The notes: generated by a model from the letters alone, not told the origin. Counted from the first letter of the stretch, positions 27,356 through 35,821 are shown. The stretch is DNA of 50,544 nt from Mucilaginibacter sp. (GCA_028288285.1 JAQBNZ010000240.1:1-50544); one strand, 5' to 3'. Made by a program: numbers and translations.

Positions 27356-28113
27356 TAGTTACTTTTTTAGGAACCGGAACCTCGCAGGGCGTGCCCGTAA
27401 TTGCCTGCGATTGTGAAGTATGCACATCAACAAATAAGCATGATAAGCGCCTGCGCACTTCTATCTTAATACAATCAAACGATAAGACCATTGTTGTAGA
27501 TTCCGGGCCTGATTTTAGGTACCAGATGCTGCGCGCCAATGTTAAGCACCTTGATGCCCTTGTTTTTACCCATGAGCATAAAGATCATATTGCAGGCATG
27601 GATGACATACGCGGGTTCAACTTTAAACAGCATGGCCCGGTTGATGTTTATGCAGACACACGCGTACAACACGCTCTTCGCAGAGAATTCTCTTATATTT
27701 TTACCGACAAAAGCTACCCCGGCCTACCACAAATAAACCTGCACAGTATCGACTTAACCCCGTTTAACATTGGCAGTGTGTCCTTTATCCCTATTGAAGT
27801 GATGCATTATAAATTGCCGGTGCTGGGTTTCAGAATAAATGATTTTACTTATATCACTGATGCCAAAACAGTATCAGACGTTGAAAAAGAAAAAATTCGC
27901 GGATCAAAAACCCTGGTGATAAATGCTTTACAAAAAGAGATGCATATTTCGCACCTTACGCTGGATGAGGCTGTTTCTTTCGCTCAGGATATTAATGCCG
28001 AAAAAACTTATTTTACACACATCAGTCACCGCTTGGGTAAGCATGCCGATATTGCCAGGGAACTACCAGCAGGTATTGAGTTAGCCTATGATGGTCTAAT
28101 ACTCGAAATATAA
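27352..28113 (+). CDS. MBL-fold metal hydrolase (PhnP-like)
   Basis: The 253-residue protein is a metallo-beta-lactamase-fold phosphodiesterase-like enzyme. The metal motif is THEHKDHIAG (His74, His76, Asp78, His79), the fold start is FLGTGTSQGVPVI, and a CDCEVC cluster (Cys19, 21, 24) resembles the structural zinc site of PhnP. Further conserved histidines are in VMHYKLP and THISHRLG. PhnP hydrolyses cyclic ribosyl phosphates in phosphonate breakdown, but no phn genes are present, so a different cyclic-phosphate or nucleotide substrate is likely. The start is GTG, overlapping the previous gene. It is convergent with the next gene, with 10 bases between them. Confidence 0.87.
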   Translation: MIVTFLGTGTSQGVPVIACDCEVCTSTNKHDKRLRTSILIQSNDKTIVVDSGPDFRYQMLRANVKHLDALVFTHEHKDHIAGMDDIRGFNFKQHGPVDVYADTRVQHALRREFSYIFTDKSYPGLPQINLHSIDLTPFNIGSVSFIPIEVMHYKLPVLGFRINDFTYITDAKTVSDVEKEKIRGSKTLVINALQKEMHISHLTLDEAVSFAQDINAEKTYFTHISHRLGKHADIARELPAGIELAYDGLILEI

Positions 28114-28123
28114 AAAACCTGCA

Positions 28124-28585
28124 TCAGCGCAATTCCACATAGCTTACCATATCAATACCACCTCTGTACGATTTTAAATGCCCCTTTTGGTGTTTATCTA
28201 CCTTGCCGCGAATAGTCATGATATGATTGCTGATCTTTGAAAAGTTACCATCGCCATATTCAAACAAACCCGTATGTGTTCCTCTTAAAATCAATGGGCA
28301 ATCTTGCGAAAAATTCACCCATAAGGCATGTTTGTTGCCACGGTCAATAACGTTACTATCATTAAGTAAAGCAGAAAGGTTCTTACCCTCCACATATTTG
28401 CCCGTCACTTCTACATACTGCTTATCATAATATTTTATGCTGTCTATTAGGTTAGAAAAATTCACACGCTTATATATGATCCCTTCAGAACACTCACTGG
28501 CGTAAATGTGTTTAGGCTGACTGCAAGCATGCAGCATAAACGTAAAGGTTAACGGAATAAATACCCACCTGCTGGTCAACATCAT
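28124..28585 (-). CDS. Lipoprotein of unknown function
   Basis: From the ATG chosen here the product has 153 residues and begins MMLTSRWVFIPL, with lipobox MLHAC (Cys21). An upstream TTG would add 18 polar residues before the signal and is not credible. The mature part (YYDKQYVEVTGKYVEGKNLS, then HIMTIRGKVDKHQKGHL) alternates strands and could be an OB-like fold, as in other small exported Bacteroidota lipoproteins. No catalytic residues are evident. It lies alone between two plus-strand genes. Confidence 0.68.
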   Translation of the reverse strand: MMLTSRWVFIPLTFTFMLHACSQPKHIYASECSEGIIYKRVNFSNLIDSIKYYDKQYVEVTGKYVEGKNLSALLNDSNVIDRGNKHALWVNFSQDCPLILRGTHTGLFEYGDGNFSKISNHIMTIRGKVDKHQKGHLKSYRGGIDMVSYVELR

Positions 28586-28709
28586 TTCAAGTTTTTTTGC
28601 TAATACAAGGTAGCTATTATCAGCTTGGTTAAGTAACAACTTTTTGTAAGTTTATTGCTATATACGCGTAACATTTTACAATACGCTATCTCACGCTTAA
28701 CCTTAATTG

Positions 28710-28717
28710 TATATTTT
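28710..28717 (+). promoter_or_regulatory. Possible -7 element of the phosphodiesterase gene
   Basis: TATATTTT differs from TAnnTTTG by the last base. It lies 19 bases before the preferred ATG at 28737, a spacing similar to that of the ftsK element. Confidence 0.3.
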
Positions 28718-28736
28718 TACCCTCGATAAAATCAGC

Positions 28737-30032
28737 ATGAAAAAATATAGCTTATTCCTAATTCTCGTCTTGTTTTGTTTGAATGGCTTTAGTCAGATAA
28801 CAACGCCAGTTATTGATACCACGCAAAAAATAATTGCCAGCCGAAAGAACAGTACAACACAACAAAAAAAACCATATGTTATATTGATATCTGCAGATGG
28901 CTTCCGTTGGGATTACGCCGATAAATACAATGCGGAAAACCTGATAAGACTTAGGAAAGAAGGTGTTAGTGCAGCATCAATGGTACCATCTTACCCATCT
29001 GTTACCTTCCCTAACCATTATGCAATGGTTACAGGCTTGTACCCCTCCCACTCGGGCCTTGTAAACAATACTTTTTTTGATCGCGACCGTAAAGACTTTT
29101 ACTCCATGGGTAATAAGAAAAAAGTTGCCGATGGTACATGGTATGGTGGTACTCCGCTTTGGGTATTAGCCGAGCAGCAAAATATGCTGTCGGCAAGTTT
29201 TTACTGGGTAGCATCAGAAGCGGCCATTAAAGATACCCGCCCAAGCTACTATTATGTTTATAACGAGAAGATTGACATACATAACCGTATTGCCGCAGTT
29301 GTACAATGGCTTAAACTGCCTCCTGAACAGCGCCCGCATTTAATTACATTTTACTTTCCGCAGGTTGACCATGCAGGGCATTTGTACAGCCCCGATGCGC
29401 CGCAAACTGAGCACGAGGTACATTATGTAGACTCGGCAGTAAATGAGCTTAACGAGGCCGTTAAAACCACCGGACTGGATGTAAACTTTGTTTTCGTATC
29501 AGACCACGGCATGACTAAGGTTGATACGCTGAATCCAATTAAAATACCTGTGGCTATTGACACCTCAAAATTTGTAGTATCTGGCGATGGAATTTTGGTT
29601 GAGCTTTACGCAAAGGACAAGCAGTATATTCAGGCTACTTATAATGCGTTAAAAACCGAAGCTAAAGATTATGAGGTTTACCTAAAAACAAACGTACCCG
29701 CAAAGCTGCACTACAGCGCTACCGACGACTGGCATAACCGTATTGGTGATATTTTGCTGATACCCGAGTGGCCAAAAGTATTTAATCTTTCAAACCGAAA
29801 AAGTATTCACCCGGGCTGGCATGGTTATGACCCAACTGTAATTAAAGATATGCACGCTACCTTTTATGCATGGGGGCCCGCATTTAAAAAGAACCTAAGC
29901 ATCCCATCATTCCAGAATGTAGATATTTATAATATGATAAGCCAGATATTAGGATTAAACATTACCGAAAAAGTGGATGGGACCAAACAACTGGCAGACA
30001 AAATATTAGTGAAGAAAGCTGTTAAAAGATGA
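28737..30032 (+). CDS. Exported ectonucleotide pyrophosphatase/phosphodiesterase (NPP, alkaline-phosphatase superfamily)
   Basis: The 431-residue protein has a signal peptide (MKKYSLFLILVLFCLNGFSQ). It then carries the NPP metal site: Asp54 in ISADGFRWDY, nucleophile Thr90 in SVTFPNHYAMVTG, Asp211 and His215 in FPQVDHAGH, Asp256-His257 in SDHGM and a late histidine in IHPGWHGYD. Such enzymes cleave phosphodiester or pyrophosphate bonds of nucleotides and lipids outside the cytoplasm. An ATG ten codons upstream (28707) precedes the signal peptide and is less likely. Its stop overlaps the start of the next gene (ATGA), so the two are translationally coupled. Confidence 0.92.
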   Translation: MKKYSLFLILVLFCLNGFSQITTPVIDTTQKIIASRKNSTTQQKKPYVILISADGFRWDYADKYNAENLIRLRKEGVSAASMVPSYPSVTFPNHYAMVTGLYPSHSGLVNNTFFDRDRKDFYSMGNKKKVADGTWYGGTPLWVLAEQQNMLSASFYWVASEAAIKDTRPSYYYVYNEKIDIHNRIAAVVQWLKLPPEQRPHLITFYFPQVDHAGHLYSPDAPQTEHEVHYVDSAVNELNEAVKTTGLDVNFVFVSDHGMTKVDTLNPIKIPVAIDTSKFVVSGDGILVELYAKDKQYIQATYNALKTEAKDYEVYLKTNVPAKLHYSATDDWHNRIGDILLIPEWPKVFNLSNRKSIHPGWHGYDPTVIKDMHATFYAWGPAFKKNLSIPSFQNVDIYNMISQILGLNITEKVDGTKQLADKILVKKAVKR

Positions 30033-30529
30033 AGCTATACTTTAAATTAGTCCTCCTGCTGTTATTACCGGCTGCATTATTTGGCCAGAGTACCGTCACG
30101 CTTAAAAAACAAGCTGACATTGTTGCCAAAGCTATTGTTAATGGCGATTATGTTACCGTAGTGGAGTATATGCATCCAAAAGTTATACAGGCTGCCGGTG
30201 GTAAGCAAAAAATGCTGCAAATGATGAATGCCGGCATGGAACAGATGAAAGCACAGGGTGTTTCATTCCAAAGCGCTACCGTTGGCGAGCCGGGCAAATT
30301 TTATAAAGCCGGTACCGAAATACATTGCCTGATACCAAATAATATAAGAATTAAAACACCAAATAGCAGTATAGTTACTCACAGTAATTTGTTAGCAATA
30401 AGTCAGGATGGCGGTAAAAACTGGACTTTTTTAGATTTGAATAAAAGCACCATTGCATCTATACCTAAGCTTTTCCCAAACTTTAATAAAGATTTAAAAA
30501 TACCCGAGCCGACAATGCCATCTATGTAA
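30029..30529 (+). CDS. Small exported protein, paralogue of the next gene
   Basis: A 166-residue product with a signal peptide ending at LFGQ (residue 20). The mature part has an alpha/beta look: KKQADIVAKAIVNGDYVTVVEYMHPKV, a GKFYKAGTEIHCLIP strand motif, then GGKNWTFLDL and PNFNKDLKIPEP. The shape (helix, Asp-Tyr, long sheet) resembles NTF2/SnoaL-like folds, but I cannot assign it. The next gene encodes a paralogue with the same landmarks. Its start overlaps the phosphodiesterase stop, so it is probably a partner or accessory of that enzyme. Confidence 0.75.
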   Translation: MKLYFKLVLLLLLPAALFGQSTVTLKKQADIVAKAIVNGDYVTVVEYMHPKVIQAAGGKQKMLQMMNAGMEQMKAQGVSFQSATVGEPGKFYKAGTEIHCLIPNNIRIKTPNSSIVTHSNLLAISQDGGKNWTFLDLNKSTIASIPKLFPNFNKDLKIPEPTMPSM

Positions 30530-30585
30530 CCAACTAATTGCAATGAAATTATAAGTCATTCGTTATAGTTAACATAAATTTATTG

Positions 30586-30611
30586 CCGCCCTATACTTGG
30601 GAATAGGGCGG
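30586..30611 (+). other. Hairpin between the two paralogous genes
   Basis: CCGCCCTAT and ATAGGGCGG form a perfect 9-bp stem around an 8-base loop. No T-run follows, so it is more likely an mRNA-stability or attenuation element than a terminator. Confidence 0.45.
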
Positions 30612-30649
30612 ATAAACAAACATTCAAATTGGCTTTGCCGCAATAAATA

Positions 30650-31168
30650 ATGCTCTTTTTTAAAAATTACAAATTACCATTATTAATACTATTACTGCCC
30701 TTCCAATTACTTGCGCAGGATACCACTGCTTTTAAGAAACAAGCCGCGCGCTTTGCTGCTGCTACTTTTAATGGCGATCATAAAACGGTTATTGATCTCA
30801 CCTATCCTGCTTTAATTGAACTATCAGGCGGGCGGGAAATGATGCAGAAACTCATAACTGACAAAATAGAATCAATAAGAAAACGAGGCATTACTAAGTT
30901 TGATGGTTCAGTTGGTTCGCCCGGTAAGTTTTACAAGGCCGGCAATCAAATACACTGCCTTATACCCGAATACATCATATTTAAAATGCCGAAAGGTCAT
31001 TATACCGGTCAATCTTACCTGTTAGGTGTAAGCGATGATAAGGGTAAGCACTGGAAATTTTTAGATGTGGGCAACATGCCGCCCACCATATTGCATAAAC
31101 TATTACCAAACTTTAATAACAGCCTGGTGATACCCGAATCAGGCAAGCCGGTATATTTCGCAGATTAG
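30650..31168 (+). CDS. Small exported protein, paralogue of the preceding gene
   Basis: A 172-residue product with a signal peptide ending near LLAQD. It repeats the preceding gene's layout: KKQAARFAAATFNGDHKTVIDLTYP, the same SPGKFYKAGNQIHCLIP segment, then GKHWKFLDVGN and LLPNFNNSLVIPESG. The pair must be a tandem duplication separated by 120 bases with a hairpin. Family not recognised. The conserved His-Cys in IHCLIP of both copies may matter. It is followed by an amidase gene 58 bases downstream, which may or may not share the transcript. Confidence 0.75.
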   Translation: MLFFKNYKLPLLILLLPFQLLAQDTTAFKKQAARFAAATFNGDHKTVIDLTYPALIELSGGREMMQKLITDKIESIRKRGITKFDGSVGSPGKFYKAGNQIHCLIPEYIIFKMPKGHYTGQSYLLGVSDDKGKHWKFLDVGNMPPTILHKLLPNFNNSLVIPESGKPVYFAD

Positions 31169-31226
31169 TTTTTCAAATCAGCTTAAATTTTTTAAATTGT
31201 GATGAATTTTTATACCATATCTTATC

Positions 31227-32840
31227 ATGCAACGAAGAAACTTTTTAAAAACAGGTTCAATAGCCGGGTTAGCATTAACAACATTAGTAACAGCATCGTG
31301 CAGCCAGCCTTCAGCCGATAAAAAAACCGCAGAAAACGGTGAAACTGCCGACGACTTTGAACTTAATGAAACAACTATTGCCGATCTGCAGAAAAAAATG
31401 CAAAGCGGCACTTATACCTCACGCGCTATTACCGAACTATATTTAAAAAGGATAGATGTTATAGACAAAGCCGGACCAAAGCTTAATTCAGTTATAGAAT
31501 TAAATAAAAGCGCTTTAGACATGGCCGACGCAATGGATAAAGAACGCAAAGCCGGCAAAATACGCGGCCCGCTGCATGGCATACCAGTTTTAATAAAAGA
31601 CAATATTGATACCGGCGATAACATGCACACTACAGCAGGCTCATTGGCACTGGCTGATCATTTTGCCAAACAGGATGCCTTTATTGCCCATAAATTACGT
31701 GCGGCAGGTGCAGTTATATTGGGCAAAACCAACTTAAGCGAATGGGCCAATTTCCGTTCAACACGCTCAACCAGTGGTTGGAGCAGTCGCGGTTTACAAA
31801 CTAAAAACCCTTATGTACTTGACAGAAACCCAAGCGGTTCAAGTGCCGGTACAGGATCGGCCATAGCAGCTAATTTATGTGCTATAGGGATTGGCACCGA
31901 AACAGATGGCTCTATTGTATCGCCATCATCAGTAAATGGTTTGGTGGGTATTAAACCTACGGTAGGTTTATTGAGCCGTACAGGCATCATCCCTATATCA
32001 AAAACGCAGGATACAGCCGGGCCAATGGCACGCACTGTTAGAGATGCAACTATATTGTTAGGCGCCTTAGCAGGTACTGACCCTAAGGATAGCTATACGC
32101 TAAATAGCAAAATTGAAAAAGACTACACCAAGTTTTTAGATGCAGGCGGCTTAAAAGGCAAGCGCATAGGTATTGAAAAATTGGATAAACCAAATGCCGG
32201 TATGCAAAAGCTTTTACAGGATGCAATTGCCGTGCTAAAAAAACAAGGAGCCGAAGTTGTTGAAGTAGAATTAGGTAAACAGCTTAAAGAAATTGGCAAT
32301 GCCGAATTCACTGTATTACTTTATGAGTTTAAAGATGGAGTAAACCAATACTTAAGCACCGCAAATGCCAAGGTAAAAACACTTGAAGATGTTATTGCTT
32401 TCAACAAAGCAAACGAAGATAAGGCCATGCCCTTTTTTAAACAGGAAACACTTGAACTGGCACAAAGCAAAGGCGATTTAAATAGCAAAGAATATCTTGA
32501 CGCTTTAAAAAAATCAACCGTTATTAGCCGCGCTGCTATTGATAAGATCTTAAAAAACAACAAGCTGGATGCTATTGCCGGGCCAACAAATGGTTTTGCA
32601 GTATGTATTGACCTTATTAATGGCGATTATGATAATGGCTTTTCGTTCTCGTCACCTGCTGCCATGTCGGGTTATCCGCACATTACTGTACCTATGGGTT
32701 CATGGCATGACCTGCCGATGGGCCTCTCCTTTTTTGGCGCCGCATGGAGCGAGGGCGAACTAATAAAAATGGCTTATGCTTATGAGCAGGCATCAAAGAA
32801 AAGAATAGCACCTAAGTTTAAGGAAGGGTTGTTTGCATAA
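31227..32840 (+). CDS. Amidase-signature enzyme, probable Tat-exported lipoprotein
   Basis: The 537-residue protein has the amidase-signature catalytic triad: Lys124 in VLIKDNID, cis-Ser205 in SGSSAGTG and nucleophile Ser229 in TETDGSIVSPSS; the 24-residue spacing between the serines is that of the family. The rest of the fold (VNGLVGIKPTVGLLSRTGI, TAGPMARTVRDA) is typical. Its N-terminus RRNFLKTG is a twin-arginine motif followed by a lipobox (VTASC, Cys25), so it is probably exported folded and lipid-anchored. It is therefore not the GatA subunit of tRNA amidotransferase. Substrates could be amides or peptides outside the cytoplasm; none can be named. Confidence 0.9.
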   Translation: MQRRNFLKTGSIAGLALTTLVTASCSQPSADKKTAENGETADDFELNETTIADLQKKMQSGTYTSRAITELYLKRIDVIDKAGPKLNSVIELNKSALDMADAMDKERKAGKIRGPLHGIPVLIKDNIDTGDNMHTTAGSLALADHFAKQDAFIAHKLRAAGAVILGKTNLSEWANFRSTRSTSGWSSRGLQTKNPYVLDRNPSGSSAGTGSAIAANLCAIGIGTETDGSIVSPSSVNGLVGIKPTVGLLSRTGIIPISKTQDTAGPMARTVRDATILLGALAGTDPKDSYTLNSKIEKDYTKFLDAGGLKGKRIGIEKLDKPNAGMQKLLQDAIAVLKKQGAEVVEVELGKQLKEIGNAEFTVLLYEFKDGVNQYLSTANAKVKTLEDVIAFNKANEDKAMPFFKQETLELAQSKGDLNSKEYLDALKKSTVISRAAIDKILKNNKLDAIAGPTNGFAVCIDLINGDYDNGFSFSSPAAMSGYPHITVPMGSWHDLPMGLSFFGAAWSEGELIKMAYAYEQASKKRIAPKFKEGLFA

Positions 32841-32852
32841 CCTTACTCCGTA

Positions 32853-32920
32853 GGATGCATGGCACCTTGAAAGTTTTTTACTGTCCTAAATATTGTGGGT
32901 GACAACACCAACAATGGCGC
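32853..32920. repeat. Partial copy of the two-hairpin repeat
   Basis: This segment matches the right two-thirds of the ~98-bp unit found at 32959-33055 and 33636-33734 (ATGCAT..CACCTT, ACTGTCCTAAATATTGT, ACACCAACAATGGCG). It lacks the left hairpin, and its core is more diverged. Confidence 0.7.
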
Positions 32921-32932
32921 AGAATATTTCTT

Positions 32933-32955
32933 GATTGCCGTTGACTTCAGTCAAC
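32933..32955. repeat. 23-bp palindromic motif shared with 48402-48424
   Basis: GATTGCCGTTGACTTCAGTC plus AAC is identical to the reverse complement of 48402-48424. It folds as GTTGACT-(TC)-AGTCAAC-like stem. It lies between the partial and full copies of the two-hairpin repeat. Confidence 0.65.
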
Positions 32956-32958
32956 CGC

Positions 32959-33055
32959 GCCCTTGTTGGTGTTGTCACCAACAAGTCGCCATGCATTCCA
33001 CCTTAAAAGTTTTACTGTCCTAAATATTGTTGGTGGCAACACCAACAATGGCGAA
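32959..33055. repeat. Two-hairpin interspersed repeat, copy upstream of the 33.1-kb gene
   Basis: The unit begins GCCCTTGTTGGTG and ends CACCAACAATGGCGAA. The left hairpin is TTGTTGGTG-TTGT-CACCAACAA and the right hairpin is ATTGTTGGTG-GCAA-CACCAACAAT, joined by about 42 bases. The downstream copy (33636-33734) is nearly identical. Confidence 0.85.
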
Positions 33056-33127
33056 GGGTATAACAATTACCTTGCACAATGGTAACTTTAGTCCTCTTGA
33101 TATAGTAATAATAATAACAGACCATAA

Positions 33128-33631
33128 GTGAAGATTTTTAAAATAGCAGCACTAACCGCACTATTAATTTTTTGCATGGCTTATTTAGTCAATGGGCAAA
33201 AAAAAGATTCATTGGCTTATTATACTAAGCAACTGAATTGGGATTCATTTGGTGTTATTTCAAATTATGCAACTTCACATATGATTTTTGATAAAAGTTC
33301 CGAGAGCATCATTAACATTCTTAAAGATAAGAAAACAGAAGGAAAATATTTGCTTTCTATAATCAATGAAGAACAAAAAGCAGTTGCCATTCATGCAATT
33401 TTAACCAAACTCTTTGATCCCAAAAAGTTCAATATATCTTATAGGTCAATGTTTAATAAAGGCCCAAAGGGGGGAATTTTATATAATGATATTGTTGGAA
33501 ATAAATTCTCTTTAAATGGGGTTTCATGGGAACTAAAGTTTGGCGATACAACAAAATACAGTATTGATAGCTTAGAAATTTTGAAAATCAAAAATTATTG
33601 GTCTAAAAGACTACTTGCCTATAAAAGATAG
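33128..33631 (+). CDS. Exported protein of unknown function bracketed by repeats
   Basis: The 167-residue product starts at a GTG and has a signal peptide (MKIFKIAALTALLIFCMAYL, ending near NGQ). The mature part is lysine- and serine-rich: LAYYTKQLNWDSFGVISNYA, SHMIFDKSSESIINILKDKK, KAVAIHAILTKLFDP and a C-terminal GVSWELKFGDTTKYSIDSLE. I recognise no family. Codon use is more AT-rich than in its neighbours. A two-hairpin repeat ends 72 bases before the start, and another begins 4 bases after the stop. This suggests a gene gained or moved as a small cassette. Confidence 0.72.
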   Translation: MKIFKIAALTALLIFCMAYLVNGQKKDSLAYYTKQLNWDSFGVISNYATSHMIFDKSSESIINILKDKKTEGKYLLSIINEEQKAVAIHAILTKLFDPKKFNISYRSMFNKGPKGGILYNDIVGNKFSLNGVSWELKFGDTTKYSIDSLEILKIKNYWSKRLLAYKR

Positions 33632-33635
33632 TTGT

Positions 33636-33734
33636 GCCCTTGTTGGTGTTGTCACCAACAAGTCGCCATGCATTCCACCTTAAAAGTTTTTTACTGTCCT
33701 AAATATTGTTGGTGATGACACCAACAATGGCGAA
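33636..33734. repeat. Two-hairpin interspersed repeat, copy downstream of the 33.1-kb gene
   Basis: It is nearly identical to 32959-33055 and in the same orientation, beginning right after the stop codon of the 33.1-kb gene. A degenerate hairpin-like relative (GGTGACAATATCAACAAGGGCG) follows at about 33743-33764. The hairpins could also serve as that gene's terminator. Confidence 0.85.
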
Positions 33735-33877
33735 ATACCTGTGGTGACAATATCAACAAGGGCGAAGTGAATATTATCAAATATTCCGAAGGTGACACCA
33801 TTTTATCCGTTACTGACACCATTTTTTGGGGCGGTTTTTGCTGCATCTTTGTTCCGTCAATCTTAAAGTAAAAAGAA

Positions 33878-34642
33878 ATGGAACCAACAAACAAAATTGC
33901 ACTTATAACAGGCGGAAGCAGGGGCCTTGGTAAAAACGCTGCTTTAAAACTTGCACAAAAGGGAAACGATGTTATCATCACCTATCGCAGTAAAAAAGAA
34001 GAAGCCGACGACGTTGTAAAAGAAATTGAAGCACAGGGGTTAAAAGCAGCAGCCCTGCAACTGGATACATCAAAGGTTGCAACCTTTGCCGATTTTAAAG
34101 ATCAACTAACTACCACATTACAGCAAAAATGGAACAGGAATAACTTTGATTTCCTGATAAATAATGCCGGTATTGATGCTGCGTCGCCATTTGCACAAAC
34201 AACTGAAGAAGATTTTGATAACCTGTTCAACGTGCACTTTAAAGGTGTTTACTTCTTAACACAAACATTGCTTACCACTATTGCTGATGGCGGCCGCATT
34301 ATTAACTTATCAACCGGGCTAACCCGTTTTGCCACACCCGGATATGCTGCTTATGCTTCTATGAAAGGCGCTATAGAGGTGTTCACCAAATATTTAGCTA
34401 AAGAACTGGGCAATCGCGGTATAGCTGCCAATTTGGTTGCACCGGGGATTATAGAAACTGATTTTACAAAAAAGGCCTTTGACAGTCACCCTCAAATGCA
34501 TGATTTTATATCTTCTATCACTTCTTTAGGCAGGCCCGGCCAGCCGGATGATATTGGCGGCATTATTGCTTTCTTATGTTCAGATGATGCCCGTTGGATA
34601 AACGCACAACGGATAGAAGCATCAGGCGGTATGTTCTTGTAA
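33878..34642 (+). CDS. Short-chain dehydrogenase/reductase (SDR)
   Basis: The 254-residue cytoplasmic enzyme is a classical SDR. The cofactor motif is TGGSRGLG (11-18), NNAG lies at 95-98, and the catalytic residues are Ser145 (INLST), Tyr159 and Lys163 (YASMK). The C-terminal APGIIETDF and LGRPGQPDDIGG match FabG-like or sugar-alcohol-type oxidoreductases. Arg at position 37 in TYRSKK suggests NADP(H). Substrate unknown. It stands alone, with a terminator downstream, so it is probably a monocistronic gene. Confidence 0.9.
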   Translation: MEPTNKIALITGGSRGLGKNAALKLAQKGNDVIITYRSKKEEADDVVKEIEAQGLKAAALQLDTSKVATFADFKDQLTTTLQQKWNRNNFDFLINNAGIDAASPFAQTTEEDFDNLFNVHFKGVYFLTQTLLTTIADGGRIINLSTGLTRFATPGYAAYASMKGAIEVFTKYLAKELGNRGIAANLVAPGIIETDFTKKAFDSHPQMHDFISSITSLGRPGQPDDIGGIIAFLCSDDARWINAQRIEASGGMFL

Positions 34643-34655
34643 TTTATTCCAGATT

Positions 34656-34694
34656 AAAAAGAGGGGAACATCAAATATGTTTCCCTCTTTTTGT
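34656..34694 (+). terminator. Intrinsic terminator of the SDR gene
   Basis: AAAAAGAGGGGAACA pairs with TGTTTCCCTCTTTTT (14 of 15 positions) around a 7-base loop, with a T-run. It starts 14 bases past the SDR stop codon. Confidence 0.85.
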
Positions 34695-34743
34695 TTGGGC
34701 TTGTTGTAAGATTCTCTATCTTTCAACACTAAAAATAAGCGAT

Positions 34744-35661
34744 ATGGAATTTGGCCGCGTAACCGATGACGAATTAGGAACAGTAGATTTTACCCTGCCT
34801 GCTGATCCTGCATTTACTATTGAAACACTTGCATTTGCAGATAAAAGCCATCCCTTACAAGTGTACGCTGGCTGTGCAAAATGGGGCCGCAAGGAATGGG
34901 TTGGAAAGATCTATCCGCCTAAAACCAAAGACGCCAATTTTTTGGATGAATACGTTAAACACTTTAACTGTGTTGAGTTAAACGCAACCTTTTACCAGGT
35001 TTACGGGCCGGATATCATTGCCAAGTGGAAGCAGAAAGCCGATATCAACCCGGATTTTAAATTTTGCCCTAAATTCTCACAAAGCATTAGCCATATACGC
35101 CGCTTAAAAAATGCGGAAGATATTACAACCAGTTACTATGAAGGTGTTTTAGCCTTTGGTGATAAGCTGGGCCCGTTATTTTTACAGCTGAGCGATAACT
35201 TTACTCCTAAAAGCCTGCCCGAACTAACCGCTTATCTGGAACAGTTACCAACAGATATACCTGTGTTTGTAGAGTTAAGGCATAAAGACTGGTTTGCCGT
35301 ACCTGAGAACAAACAAGCTGCTTTTAGCCTGTTTAAGCGTTTAAATATTGGCGCGGTAATAACAGATGCATCGGGCCGCAGGGATTGCGTTCATATGATG
35401 CTGCCAACGCCTCATGCCTTTATTCGTTTTGTAGGTAACAGCCTGCACCCTACCGATTACCTCCGTTGTGATGAATGGGTGGAAAGAATTGTTCAATGGA
35501 AGCAAATGGGGCTGCAATCCGTATGGTTTTTTATGCACCAGCACGATGAACGCTATTCGCCTGAGCTTTGCGATTACGTAATTGAGCAATTAAACAAAAA
35601 GTTAAACATTAATGTACACCGCCCGCAATTTATTAATAAGGAAAAGGGCTTGTTTGATTAG
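34744..35661 (+). CDS. DUF72 (YecE-like) family protein
   Basis: The 305-residue protein has a DUF72 TIM-barrel-like domain: VYAGCAKWGRKEWVGKIYPP, FNCVELNATFYQ, FKFCPKFSQSISHIRRL, PVFVELRHKDWF and WFFMHQHDERYSPELCDY. The first ~35 residues are an extra leader of unknown role. DUF72 proteins are widespread, structurally TIM barrels, and without established activity. The ATG at 34744 was preferred to an in-frame start 50 codons upstream, which would overlap the previous gene and terminator. Confidence 0.9.
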   Translation: MEFGRVTDDELGTVDFTLPADPAFTIETLAFADKSHPLQVYAGCAKWGRKEWVGKIYPPKTKDANFLDEYVKHFNCVELNATFYQVYGPDIIAKWKQKADINPDFKFCPKFSQSISHIRRLKNAEDITTSYYEGVLAFGDKLGPLFLQLSDNFTPKSLPELTAYLEQLPTDIPVFVELRHKDWFAVPENKQAAFSLFKRLNIGAVITDASGRRDCVHMMLPTPHAFIRFVGNSLHPTDYLRCDEWVERIVQWKQMGLQSVWFFMHQHDERYSPELCDYVIEQLNKKLNINVHRPQFINKEKGLFD

Positions 35662-35671
35662 AACACTAGAT

Positions 35672-35738
35672 TTTGTCATTCTGCGTGATAGTGAAGGGTT
35701 TGTTGGCGAGTAGATCCTTCGTTCCTCAGGATGACAAA
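35672..35738. repeat. Palindromic TTGTCATTCTG-type repeat
   Basis: TTTGTCAT and ATGACAAA form the arms of a short imperfect palindrome. It belongs to the same family as the repeats at 24448-24520 and 35756-35811, and it lies directly after the DUF72 stop codon. Confidence 0.65.
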
Positions 35739-35755
35739 GGGGTAATTTAGAAATA

Positions 35756-35811
35756 TTGTCATGCTGAACGGAGTGAAGCATCTAATCACCGATAGGCTGA
35801 TCAGTATGACA
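35756..35811 (+). repeat. Palindromic TGTCATGCTGA-type repeat
   Basis: A 28-base segment (35756-35783) matches the minus strand of 24492-24519 with one mismatch. The right arm TATGACAGG pairs imperfectly with the left. Confidence 0.7.
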
Positions 35812-35821
35812 GGGTTTTAAC

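Noticed and set aside
30586..30611. Hairpin as an intrinsic terminator
   Set aside because: No T-run follows the stem, and the downstream paralogue has no evident new promoter.
32853..33734. CRISPR-like spacing of repeats
   Set aside because: Only two full copies with a gene between them, each with internal hairpins; no short regular repeats or spacers and no cas genes.
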